DNA from: JBHHXR01 sp046757205
GTDB lineage: Bacteria > Pseudomonadota > Alphaproteobacteria > Rhodobacterales > Rhodobacteraceae
Length of the DNA: 11,668 nucleotides
Direction: 5' to 3'
NCBI GenBank assembly: GCA_046757205.1
Contig: JBHHXR010000104.1
Coordinates: 1 to 11,668, forward strand
The position numbers and the translations under genes are program-made. Below the pieces are notes generated by a model. That model saw only the letters and a program-made list of their open reading frames with translations, made no database searches and was not told where the DNA came from. Position 1 is the first letter of the stretch; each line of letters begins with the position of its first letter. Positions 5,842-11,668 of the stretch are shown here, one piece after another.

Positions 5842-6867
5842 GTGCAGGAACCCAGAATCGCCGTGGTGGGCGCGGGGCTCATCGGCCGGAAACACGTCGA
5901 AATGGTCCGCCGGGAAGCGCATCTCGCAGCCGTTGTCGATCCTTCGGAAGCTGCGAAGGCCCTGGCGAACGCCATCGGTGCGGAATGGTATTCCGATCTG
6001 CCCGCCTATCTCGCCGACCACCGGCCCGATGGCGCGATCGTGGCGACGCCGAACCGGATGCATGCCGACCATGCGCTGGCCTGCATCGCGGCCGGCGTTC
6101 CGGTGCTGATCGAAAAGCCGGTGGCGGACAACGCGGGCGACGCGGAAAAGCTGGTATCGGCCGCCGAGGCCGCCGGCGTGCCGGTCCTGGTCGGCCATCA
6201 CCGGCGCTACAATCCGATCGTCACGGTGGCGCGGGAGGCCATCGCAAGCGGCAGGCTGGGCGACATAGTCTCGGTGCACGCGCAATTCTGGCTGTTCAAG
6301 CCGGAGGACTATTTCGACGTCGCATGGCGCAGGCGAAAGGGCGCCGGGCCGGTCTTCATCAATCTCATTCACGACATGGATCTGCTGCGCTTCCTGTGCG
6401 GCGAAATCGTTTCGGTGCAGGCGGTGGAGTCGCGGGCGGCGCGCGGTTTTCACGTGGAGGACACGGCGGCGATCCTGCTCGAATTCGCGAACGGTGCCTT
6501 GGGAACCGTGGCGGTTTCCGACGCGGTGGTCGCGCCGTGGAGCTGGGAACTCACGGCAGCGGAAAACGCGGCCTACCCGGCAACGGGAGCCGCCTGCTAC
6601 ATGTTCGGCGGCAGCCGGGCGTCGCTTTCGCTCCCGGACTTGCAGCTATGGCAGTATCCGGGCGAGCGCGGTTGGCACGAAGCCATCGGCAGGACGGTGC
6701 TCGCCCATAACCGCGCGGATCCTCTGGTCCTTCAGATGCGGCACTTCCTCGACGTGACGAGGGGCCGCTCCCGGCCGATGGTCAGCGGCCGCGAAGGGCT
6801 GGCCTCGCTCCGGGTCGTGGAAGCGGTAAAGCGGGCGGCGGCTGCCGGAACCGCGGTCAGTCCCTAG
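5842..6867 (+). CDS. Gfo/Idh/MocA-family NAD(P)-dependent oxidoreductase
   Basis: The 341-residue protein begins directly with the first Rossmann strand, RIAVVGAGLIGRKH (5-18), holding the GxGxxG cofactor motif. The strand-2 acid D33 in AAVVDPS suggests NAD over NADP. ATPNRMH (68-74) and EKPVA (91-95) are the family hallmarks, with the catalytic or cofactor lysine K92. The C-terminal domain holds HHRRYNP (119-125) and INLIHDMDLLRFLCG (173-187), where D178/H177 and D180 fit the usual H-x-x-D substrate site. Members oxidise or reduce hydroxyls of sugars, inositols and sugar acids; the substrate cannot be read from the sequence. GTG at 5842 is chosen because of AGGAGGG 7 nt upstream. The 3' end overlaps the convergent AroE-family gene by 11 nt. 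Its place beside a TRAP operon suggests a step in catabolism of the imported compound. It could be transcribed alone, as no clear promoter was seen. Confidence 0.9.
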   Translation: MQEPRIAVVGAGLIGRKHVEMVRREAHLAAVVDPSEAAKALANAIGAEWYSDLPAYLADHRPDGAIVATPNRMHADHALACIAAGVPVLIEKPVADNAGDAEKLVSAAEAAGVPVLVGHHRRYNPIVTVAREAIASGRLGDIVSVHAQFWLFKPEDYFDVAWRRRKGAGPVFINLIHDMDLLRFLCGEIVSVQAVESRAARGFHVEDTAAILLEFANGALGTVAVSDAVVAPWSWELTAAENAAYPATGAACYMFGGSRASLSLPDLQLWQYPGERGWHEAIGRTVLAHNRADPLVLQMRHFLDVTRGRSRPMVSGREGLASLRVVEAVKRAAAAGTAVSP

Positions 6868-7738
6868 CATGTTCCCCGCCTCGTACGGCCCGGCCGGCGG
6901 GCGACATTCGGGACAGGTGCGCCCGGCGCAGGCGCGCAAGACCGGCGGGCCGTTTGCCGGTGAAGATTTCGAAAGCGTCGACACCCTGGTGAAAGTGCAG
7001 TTCGAAACCGGAAAGAAACCGTGCGCCGGCGTCTTCGGCCTGCGCCCTGAAAACCGTGTCCATCGGCGTATACACCGCGTCGAAGGCCCAACGGCAGCGC
7101 GGAAAGGCGCCGTCGGGAACCGGCGAGCCGGGATGGCCGGTCATGCCGAGCGGCGTGCAGTTGATCACGCCGTCGGCGCCCGCGAACGCGGTAGGTTCGC
7201 CAATGCAGCCTGCCGTCGCGCCGCCGCCGGCCGCCGCCACGGCGCGGGCGAGGGCCTCGGCACGCGCTGCGTCGCTGTCGAGGATCGTAACCTCGCGGGC
7301 ACCCAGCGCGACCAGCGCGAACGCCACCGCCTTGCCGACACCGCCGGCGCCGATCATGGTGACCCGGCCGGGTTGGGCGTTGCCGAACATTTCGCGGTAG
7401 GCGGAAAGGAAACCGCTGTAATCGGTGTTGAAGCCGACCGGACCCGCCTTGGCGAACACGACCGTGTTGAGCGATCCGATGCGCCTCGTCAGGGGTGAGT
7501 CGATCCTGACCTTCGCAGCTGCCGTTTCCTTGTAAGGGAGCGTTATGTTGACGCCGCGAAGGCCGATATCCCGGCAGTGCGCGAAGGCTTGGTCGAAGCT
7601 CAGGCCGAGCGCGCGGGGCACGAAAAGATCGTAGCTCACCTCCAGCCCGGTGGATTCGCCGAACAGACGATGCAGGGCCGGCGCCCGGGAGCCGCGGATA
7701 TCGTTCCCGATCAGGCCAAGGCGAATTGCGGGCATCAT
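6857..7738 (-). CDS. Shikimate/quinate dehydrogenase (AroE) family protein
   Basis: The 293-residue product has the AroE fold. The N-terminal substrate domain has GLIGNDIRGSRAPALH (8-23), NITLPYK (64-70, catalytic K70), IGSLNT (87-92) and GFNTDYSGF (102-110, catalytic D106). The Rossmann part has GAGGVGKA (130-137), NCTPLGM and DAVYTPMDT, and the closing motif HFHQGVDAFEIFTG is also present. After strand 2 the sequence reads ILDSD (D154) where biosynthetic AroE has NRT with an NADP-binding Arg; this points to NAD and a catabolic role, as in quinate/shikimate dehydrogenases. The carboxylate-binding Ser-x-Ser/Thr of the family is S17-R18-A19 here, so the substrate may differ from shikimate. ATG at 7738 and at 7735 are both possible, and AAGGGA is better spaced (6 nt) for 7735. 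The gene follows the GntR regulator after 51 nt on the same strand, and its 3' end overlaps the convergent oxidoreductase gene. The last 25 residues are Arg-rich and may be an extension. Confidence 0.88.
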   Translation of the reverse strand: MMPAIRLGLIGNDIRGSRAPALHRLFGESTGLEVSYDLFVPRALGLSFDQAFAHCRDIGLRGVNITLPYKETAAAKVRIDSPLTRRIGSLNTVVFAKAGPVGFNTDYSGFLSAYREMFGNAQPGRVTMIGAGGVGKAVAFALVALGAREVTILDSDAARAEALARAVAAAGGGATAGCIGEPTAFAGADGVINCTPLGMTGHPGSPVPDGAFPRCRWAFDAVYTPMDTVFRAQAEDAGARFLSGFELHFHQGVDAFEIFTGKRPAGLARLRRAHLSRMSPAGRAVRGGEHARD

Positions 7739-7769
7739 CCGTCCCTTGCAGGCGGGGGCGGGTGCGCGA

Positions 7770-7785
7770 CGCCGGCAGGCCGGCG
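7770..7785 (-). other. Perfect inverted repeat between gntR and the aroE-like gene
   Basis: CGCCGGC and GCCGGCG are separated by two bases, five bases past the end of the regulator gene. It could fold as a 6-bp stem with a four-base loop in the bicistronic mRNA. No T run follows on the minus strand, so it is more likely a partial attenuator or a 3'-end stabiliser than a full terminator. Confidence 0.4.
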
Positions 7786-7789
7786 CCGC

Positions 7790-8437
7790 TCAGACATCGC
7801 CCCCGAGGGCGAGCGTCATTGCATTCCTCAGATGCAGATCCATGGCCTCGCAGGCAGTGTCTACATCGCCGGCCTTGAGCGCGGTGAGAAACGAAAGGTG
7901 TTCGTTGAGTATTCGTACCACATTTCTGGCGGTGGTCCTGAGCCGGGCCAGATTGGCCATGCGAATCTTGATGGCGTTGACCCGGTAGACACCGGAAATA
8001 AGCGTGTTGCCCAGCGAATCGACCAGCGCCTGGTGCAGGTCCCAGTCGACGGACTGCACGCGCTCGACGATGTCCGGCGAGGCGCTCTTCTCGAATTCCT
8101 TCAGATACTTCAGGTGTTCCCGCTCCCAGCTCTCAATGGTCATTCTTTCGATACGGTCCGGCGCTTCGCGAACGGCTTCCAGTTCGAGTACGCGGCGCAA
8201 TCCGCAGGCATCATGGACAAAGCGTATGTCCACGGTCGGAACCATCAGGCCGCGATTGCGAAGCGGCTTGAGCAGGCCCTCGGCCTCCAGGCGCGGCACC
8301 GCCTCGCGCACGGCGGCCAGCGTCGAGCCGGTGCGGTCCACCAGTTCGCGCTGTGACACCACCGAGCCCGGCTTCAGGGCGCCGGATTTCAGCTTTTCCG
8401 TTATCCGTCCGTAAGCTTCTTCGCGCAGTGTCCTCAT
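7790..8437 (-). CDS. GntR-family transcriptional regulator, FCD (FadR) subfamily
   Basis: The 215-residue protein has an N-terminal winged helix-turn-helix (about 4-66), with the GntR pattern LREEAYGRI, LKPGSVVSQRELVDRTG and VREAVPRLEAEGLL. The C-terminal FCD all-helical sensor domain spans about 72-210. Putative metal and ligand residues of the FCD domain are in place: D131 and H135 (DWDLHQALVD), H180 (NEHLSFLTAL) and H202 (DLHLRNA). Regulators of this type usually repress carbohydrate-acid catabolic operons and release DNA on binding a carboxylate ligand near the metal. The gene lies divergent from dctP across 145 nt and upstream of the aroE-like gene on the same strand, so it probably controls both directions. 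ATG at 8437 has no Shine-Dalgarno, and an in-frame TGA lies about 10 codons upstream. The ligand cannot be read from the sequence. Confidence 0.93.
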   Translation of the reverse strand: MRTLREEAYGRITEKLKSGALKPGSVVSQRELVDRTGSTLAAVREAVPRLEAEGLLKPLRNRGLMVPTVDIRFVHDACGLRRVLELEAVREAPDRIERMTIESWEREHLKYLKEFEKSASPDIVERVQSVDWDLHQALVDSLGNTLISGVYRVNAIKIRMANLARLRTTARNVVRILNEHLSFLTALKAGDVDTACEAMDLHLRNAMTLALGGDV

Positions 8438-8472
8438 GGCGGGCGACAGTGTGCGACAAATGCGGATTCAAG

Positions 8473-8491
8473 TAAACGGTCGTTGACATGT
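8473..8491. promoter_or_regulatory. Candidate operator of the GntR regulator (two overlapping palindromes)
   Basis: TNAACGNNCGTTNA, read as TAAACGGTCGTTGA (8473-8486), is an imperfect palindrome. It overlaps the -35 box of the dctP promoter. Next to it ACATGT (8486-8491), within TGACATGTTA, is a second palindrome in the promoter spacer. Both lie in the divergent regulator/TRAP gap, where a FadR-type repressor is expected to bind. The link to this regulator is by position only. Confidence 0.45.
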
Positions 8492-8511
8492 TACAGCGTT
8501 GCCGGTTTTAT
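8483..8511 (+). promoter_or_regulatory. Predicted sigma70 promoter of the TRAP operon
   Basis: A perfect TTGACA (8483-8488) is followed after 17 nt by TTTTAT (8506-8511), four of six -10 matches. Transcription would begin near 8518, giving a leader of about 65 nt before dctP. The -35 box coincides with the right half of the palindromic candidate operator. Confidence 0.6.
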
Positions 8512-8582
8512 GGGCACACCGACCGGAACGCGGATTCCGGCAAGAAAATACTCAACAAACAGAAGCGATGGGAGGTACCAAG

Positions 8583-9560
8583 GTGAATATCATTAAGACA
8601 ACGGCGGTGGCGCTTGTGGTGGCTACCGGATTCGCGTCGGCGACGCTCGCCGCGAACATCACGATCCGCATGTCCACACCGGCCACCGAAACCGACTTCC
8701 GCAGCCAGGGTCTGGCGACCATCTTCGCCGATGCGGTAAAGGATTTCGCGACCTACGAGCCGCATTACAACGACACGCTGTTCAAGCAGGGCACGGAACT
8801 CGTCGCCATTGCCCGCGGCAACCTGGAAATGTCGATCACCTCGGCGCAGGAACTGGCCAAGCTGATACCGGAATGGTCGATCTTCACCGCCGGCTACCTG
8901 ATGCGTGGGCCGGAACACCAGCGCGCGGTGTTCGAAGGCCCGATCGGCGAGGAAATGTACAAACTCGTCGAGGACCGGCTGGGCGTGAAACTGCTGACGG
9001 TGGTGTATTTCGGTACCCGCCAGCTCAACCTGCGGATCGACAAGAAGATCAACACGCCGGCTGACCTGGAAGGCGTGAACCTTCGCATGCCGGGCACCGA
9101 TGCCTGGCAGTTCCTCGGCAGGGCGCTCGGCGCGAACCCGACGCCGATGGCCTTCACCGAGGTCTACACCGGCCTGCAGACCGGTGCCATCGACGGACAG
9201 GACAACCCGCTGCCGACCGACAAGGACAAGAAGTTCTATGAAGTCACAAATCAGATCGTTCTTACCGGTCACCTGGCCGACATGAACTTCTATGCCTTCT
9301 CGAAAGAGGTCTGGGACAAGCTGACGCCGGCACAGCAGGCGGCGGTGGAACAGGGCGCCAAGGACGCCGCTGCCTGGACCACCGAGCAGATCGTCGCCAA
9401 CGAACAGTCGCTGATCGAGTTTTTCAGGGGCGAGGGCCTCCAGGTCTACGAGCCCGACGTGGAAGCGTTCCGCACCCGCGTGCAGAAGATGTATCTGGAG
9501 TCCGATTTCTCCAAGGACTGGCCCGAGGGGCTTCTGGACCGGATCAACGCCGTCAAGTAA
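8583..9560 (+). CDS. dctP: TRAP transporter solute-binding protein, DctP family
   Basis: The 325-residue periplasmic receptor captures a carboxylate and hands it to the DctQM permease. It has a Sec signal peptide (1-23, basic NIIK, hydrophobic AVALVVATGFAS, cleavage after TLA) and a mature DctP fold. Arg-168 in LRMP corresponds to the conserved carboxylate-clamping arginine of the family (Arg147 in SiaP), with a second arginine in GTRQLN (R146). The block FTEVYTGLQTGAIDGQDNPL is the typical TRAP receptor helix and the NP motif. The similarity to SiaP-like receptors suggests an acidic ligand. GTG at 8583 is chosen because GGGAGGT (8570-8576) lies 6 nt upstream and the signal peptide follows at once. 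Upstream in-frame codons from 8499 would add about 28 residues without family features. The gene opens an operon, with dctQ 12 nt downstream. Confidence 0.94.
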   Translation: MNIIKTTAVALVVATGFASATLAANITIRMSTPATETDFRSQGLATIFADAVKDFATYEPHYNDTLFKQGTELVAIARGNLEMSITSAQELAKLIPEWSIFTAGYLMRGPEHQRAVFEGPIGEEMYKLVEDRLGVKLLTVVYFGTRQLNLRIDKKINTPADLEGVNLRMPGTDAWQFLGRALGANPTPMAFTEVYTGLQTGAIDGQDNPLPTDKDKKFYEVTNQIVLTGHLADMNFYAFSKEVWDKLTPAQQAAVEQGAKDAAAWTTEQIVANEQSLIEFFRGEGLQVYEPDVEAFRTRVQKMYLESDFSKDWPEGLLDRINAVK

Positions 9561-9572
9561 CGGACCCTCTTG

Positions 9573-10037
9573 ATGGGTGCTCTTGTAAAATGGCTTGCCC
9601 GAAGGGCTGACAATGTGGCGGTGGGGCTTCTCGCCGCCACGTTTTTCATTTTTTTCCTGCAGGTTTTCAGCCGCTATCTCTTCAGGCCGCTGGGCTGGAC
9701 GCTCGAGGCGTGCCTTTTGGCGTGGCTCTGGCTGGTGTTCTGGTCGGGCGCCTTCACGCTGAGGGAATCGGACCACGTCCGTTTCACCATCGTTCTGGAT
9801 GCAATGCGCCCGCCGACGCGCCGCGTCTTCGCGCTGATCGCCTCGTTCAGCATGATTGCTGCCTTCGCCTCGTCGCTGCCGGCGACCGTGGATTTCGTGA
9901 GTTTCATGAAGATCGAGAAGACCTCGCTTCTCAAGGTCCCGTTCGACATGGTCTTTTCCGTCTACGTGATCTTTTCCGTGGCGATCATCATCCGATACGG
10001 GTTCCGAATAGTCGCCCAGTTTCGTGACCGCCCATGA
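9573..10037 (+). CDS. dctQ: TRAP transporter small permease, DctQ family
   Basis: This 154-residue membrane protein has four predicted spans: about 17-35 (GLLAATFFIFFLQVFSRYLF), 44-62 (ACLLAWLWLVFWSGAFTLR), 86-106 (FALIASFSMIAAFASSLPAT) and 121-142. It scaffolds the large DctM subunit in the inner membrane. The family pattern WxxE/ACL-W near the second span and R-x-xDHVR after it are visible (LRESDHVRF). ATG at 9573 is preferred; a TTG one codon before is in frame. No strong Shine-Dalgarno is seen, so it probably relies on coupling to dctP 12 nt upstream. Its TGA overlaps the dctM ATG. Confidence 0.92.
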   Translation: MGALVKWLARRADNVAVGLLAATFFIFFLQVFSRYLFRPLGWTLEACLLAWLWLVFWSGAFTLRESDHVRFTIVLDAMRPPTRRVFALIASFSMIAAFASSLPATVDFVSFMKIEKTSLLKVPFDMVFSVYVIFSVAIIIRYGFRIVAQFRDRP

Positions 10038-11329
10038 GCGCGGAATTCCTCGCCTGTCTCGCCGTCCTGTTCGGACTGGCGGCGCTGGGCGCGCCCATCG
10101 CCCTGTCGATGATCGCTGCCGCGATCACCTACCTGGCGATCAGCGGCCGCGACCTGGCGCTGGCCTCCGAGCAGATGATGCAGGGGCTTTTCACCAGTTT
10201 CATCCTGCTTGCCGTGCCGCTTTTCATCGTTGCGGCGAATATCATGAACGCCGGCACGATCAGCGACCGTCTGCTCAGGTTCTGCGTCGCCACCGTGGGG
10301 CGGTTCCGCGGCGGCCTGGGGCATGTGAACGTCATCGCCAGCCTGATCTTCTCCGGCATGTCCGGATCGGCGATCGCCGATGCGGCAGGCGTCGGCAAGA
10401 TCATCATCGAGATGATGACCAAGGAGGGCCGCTACACGCTGGGCTTCGCCGCGGCGATCACCGCGGCGTCCGCCACCATCGGCCCGATCATCCCGCCGTC
10501 CATTCCCATGGTGATCTACGCGCTGGTATCGGACACATCGGTAGGCTACCTGTTCCTGGCGGGTATCATCCCGGGCCTGCTGATGGGCGGGGTGCTGATG
10601 CTCATGGTCACGGTGATCGCGCGCAGGCGGCATTTCGGCGTCGATGTGTCGGTTCCCCTGCGGCAGTTGCCGGGCGTGACCGTGCAGGCGTTCCCGGCGC
10701 TGCTGATGCCGGTGATCCTGCTGGTCGGCATCTACGGCGGCGTGACCACGCCGACCGAGGCCGCATCGGTCGCGGCCTTCTACGCGCTGCTGCTGGCGAC
10801 GGTGTTCTACCGGGCGCTCAGCCTCAGCAATCTCTACGAGATTTTTTCCGACAGCGCGCGTTCCTCGGCCTCGGTCGGCCTGGTGATCGGCGGCGCGCTG
10901 ATCTTCAACTACATCGTTGCCAGCGAGAATATCCCGGCGCTCATATCGGCACGCCTCGCGGCGCTCGACCTGTCGCCGGTCGCCTTTCTTATAACCGTCA
11001 ACATACTGCTTCTGATCCTCGGTTGCCTGCTCGACGCCACGACGATCCTTTTGGTGATCGTGCCGCTCTTCCTGCCGACATGCCGGGCGCTCGGCATCGA
11101 TCTCGTGCATTTCGGCGTGGTCGTCGTGGTCAACACGATGATCGGTCTCATCACGCCGCCCTACGGCATCCTGCTGTTCGTCATCAACGCGACAACCGGC
11201 GCGCCCCTGCGCGACATGATCGCGGAAATCTGGCCCTTCCTCGGCGCCCTGATCGTCGCGCTGCTCATCATCACGCTGCTGCCGGACCTGGTGCTCTGGC
11301 TGCCGAGACTGCTGGAATACAGGCATTGA
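10034..11329 (+). CDS. dctM: TRAP transporter large permease, DctM family
   Basis: This 431-residue protein is the sodium-coupled transport subunit, with about a dozen hydrophobic segments along its full length. Hallmarks of DctM are FIVAANIMNAGTISDRL (about 64-80), SGMSGSAIADAAGVGKI (about 108-124), ATIGPIIPPSIPMVIYA (about 150-166), GGVTTPTEAASVAAFYA (about 237-253) and NTMIGLITPPYGILLFV (about 369-385). The paired PPSIPM and TPPYG hairpin motifs of the two repeats both seem intact. The ATGA overlap with dctQ and a TTGA overlap with the next gene show a tightly coupled operon. Together with dctP and dctQ it forms a complete tripartite system. The substrate is not shown by the permease itself. 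Confidence 0.96.
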   Translation: MSAEFLACLAVLFGLAALGAPIALSMIAAAITYLAISGRDLALASEQMMQGLFTSFILLAVPLFIVAANIMNAGTISDRLLRFCVATVGRFRGGLGHVNVIASLIFSGMSGSAIADAAGVGKIIIEMMTKEGRYTLGFAAAITAASATIGPIIPPSIPMVIYALVSDTSVGYLFLAGIIPGLLMGGVLMLMVTVIARRRHFGVDVSVPLRQLPGVTVQAFPALLMPVILLVGIYGGVTTPTEAASVAAFYALLLATVFYRALSLSNLYEIFSDSARSSASVGLVIGGALIFNYIVASENIPALISARLAALDLSPVAFLITVNILLLILGCLLDATTILLVIVPLFLPTCRALGIDLVHFGVVVVVNTMIGLITPPYGILLFVINATTGAPLRDMIAEIWPFLGALIVALLIITLLPDLVLWLPRLLEYRH

Positions 11330-11668
11330 CGGCCGAACGACCGATCACCGGCGTCGTTCCGGTCATGCTGACCCCGTTCGAGGCAGGCGGCGGGATCGAC
11401 TGGGAAGGCTATGCGGCGCTGATCGAATGGTACCTGGCCAACGGGGCGGATGCCCTGTTCGCCGTCTGCCAGTCGAGCGAGATGCAGCATCTCACGCTGG
11501 AAGAACGCGTCGCGCTTGCCGAATTCGCGGTCAGGGCGGTGAACGGCCGGGTGCCGGTTCTGGCCTCCGGGCACGTGGCGGAGTCCTTCGACGACCAGCG
11601 GGCGGAACTGCGGCGCATGGCGGATACCGGCATCGACGTGCTGGTCATGGTGACCAACAGGCTGGCGT
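11326..11668 (+). CDS. DapA/NanA-fold aldolase or dehydratase family protein (partial, C-terminus beyond window)
   Basis: The first 114 codons of a dihydrodipicolinate synthase-family TIM-barrel enzyme are visible. Such enzymes make a Schiff base with pyruvate or a 2-keto acid and act as lyases, aldolases or dehydratases. ITGVVPVMLTPF (7-18) is the first strand, GADALFAVCQSSEMQHLT (40-57) covers the pyruvate-binding loop, LEERVALAEFAV (58-69) is the next helix, and VPVLASG (76-82) the third strand. The loop reads Cys-Gln-Ser-Ser-Glu where DapA and NanA have Gly-Thr/Ser-Thr-Gly-Glu, so a different substrate is likely. The catalytic tyrosine and lysine lie beyond the edge. The TTG start at 11326 overlaps the dctM stop as TTGA, with AGG shortly before. 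The gene shares the TRAP operon, so it probably acts on the imported acid or a product of it. Confidence 0.85.
   Translation, partial: MTAERPITGVVPVMLTPFEAGGGIDWEGYAALIEWYLANGADALFAVCQSSEMQHLTLEERVALAEFAVRAVNGRVPVLASGHVAESFDDQRAELRRMADTGIDVLVMVTNRLA

Noticed and set aside
5682..6710. 342-codon plus-strand open frame over the oxidoreductase gene
   Set aside because: The product is Gly/Arg-rich with no motif. The overlapping frame from 5842 has a complete Gfo/Idh/MocA protein with an ideal ribosome site.
8508..9776. 422-codon minus-strand open frame opposite dctP/dctQ
   Set aside because: It has antisense-type composition, no family motif and no ribosome site, and dctP with its signal peptide is certain.
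9962..11326. 454-codon minus-strand open frame opposite dctM
   Set aside because: The product is His/Arg/Asp/Gln-rich with no hydrophobic core, as is typical of the antisense of a membrane protein gene in GC-rich DNA. DctM on the plus strand explains the region.
8583..11668. Sialic acid (SiaPQM/NanA) uptake and lyase operon
   Set aside because: The receptor resembles SiaP in general TRAP features only, the aldolase loop lacks the NanA Gly-Ser-Thr-Gly-Glu form, and no nanE, nanK or nagA/B genes are seen.
1..11668. CRISPR arrays, tRNA or rRNA genes, insertion sequences, phage genes
   Set aside because: No regularly spaced repeats, cloverleaf sequences, transposase-like frames or terminal repeats were noticed on reading either strand.

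Overview
The window looks like chromosomal DNA of a moderately GC-rich Gram-negative bacterium, most likely an alphaproteobacterium. This rests on an ABC-type (group 2) capsule export locus of the KpsMTE/RkpRST kind, a TRAP transporter operon, tightly packed genes and frequent GTG/TTG starts. No rRNA, tRNA, insertion sequence, integrase or CRISPR array was seen. The assignment comes from gene content and not from a database comparison.

Region A (about 1-5130) is a surface-polysaccharide locus. On the minus strand, a Wzz/KpsE-type inner-membrane export protein (2754-1579) is followed with a 4-nt stop/start overlap by the export ATPase KpsT (1582-920). After that comes a glycosyltransferase-like gene (912 to the window edge) that is cut by the left end. 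The permease partner KpsM (2880-3668) is transcribed divergently from kpsE. A KpsS-type Kdo transferase (5104-3833, minus), which starts the lipid-anchored poly-Kdo linker of such capsules, converges on kpsM. Together these genes would start a capsular glycan on phospholipid, modify or extend it, and export it through the KpsMT/KpsE complex. The outer-membrane partner KpsD, KpsC, and kdsA/B-like genes are not in the window.

Region B (about 5130-5840) is mostly non-coding. It holds a promoter-like site, one small gene for an unrecognised 69-residue protein (5394-5603), and a GC-rich hairpin after it.

Region C (about 5840-11668) is a small-molecule uptake and catabolism locus. It contains a Gfo/Idh/MocA oxidoreductase (plus), an AroE-family dehydrogenase and a GntR/FCD regulator (both minus, regulator first), and a divergent TRAP operon on the plus strand: dctP, dctQ, dctM and a DapA/NanA-fold aldolase-family gene cut by the right edge. 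The regulator and the TRAP operon face away from each other across 145 nt. That gap holds a strong sigma70-like promoter overlapped by two palindromes, the expected layout for autoregulated, inducer-released control. The substrate is probably a carboxylic acid (polyhydroxy, sugar or cyclic acid). The combination of an AroE-like enzyme without the second carboxylate-binding serine, a DapA-like enzyme with Cys-Gln-Ser-Ser-Glu in place of Gly-Thr-Thr-Gly-Glu, and a Gfo/Idh dehydrogenase does not match a pathway I can name. It is the most interesting part of the window.
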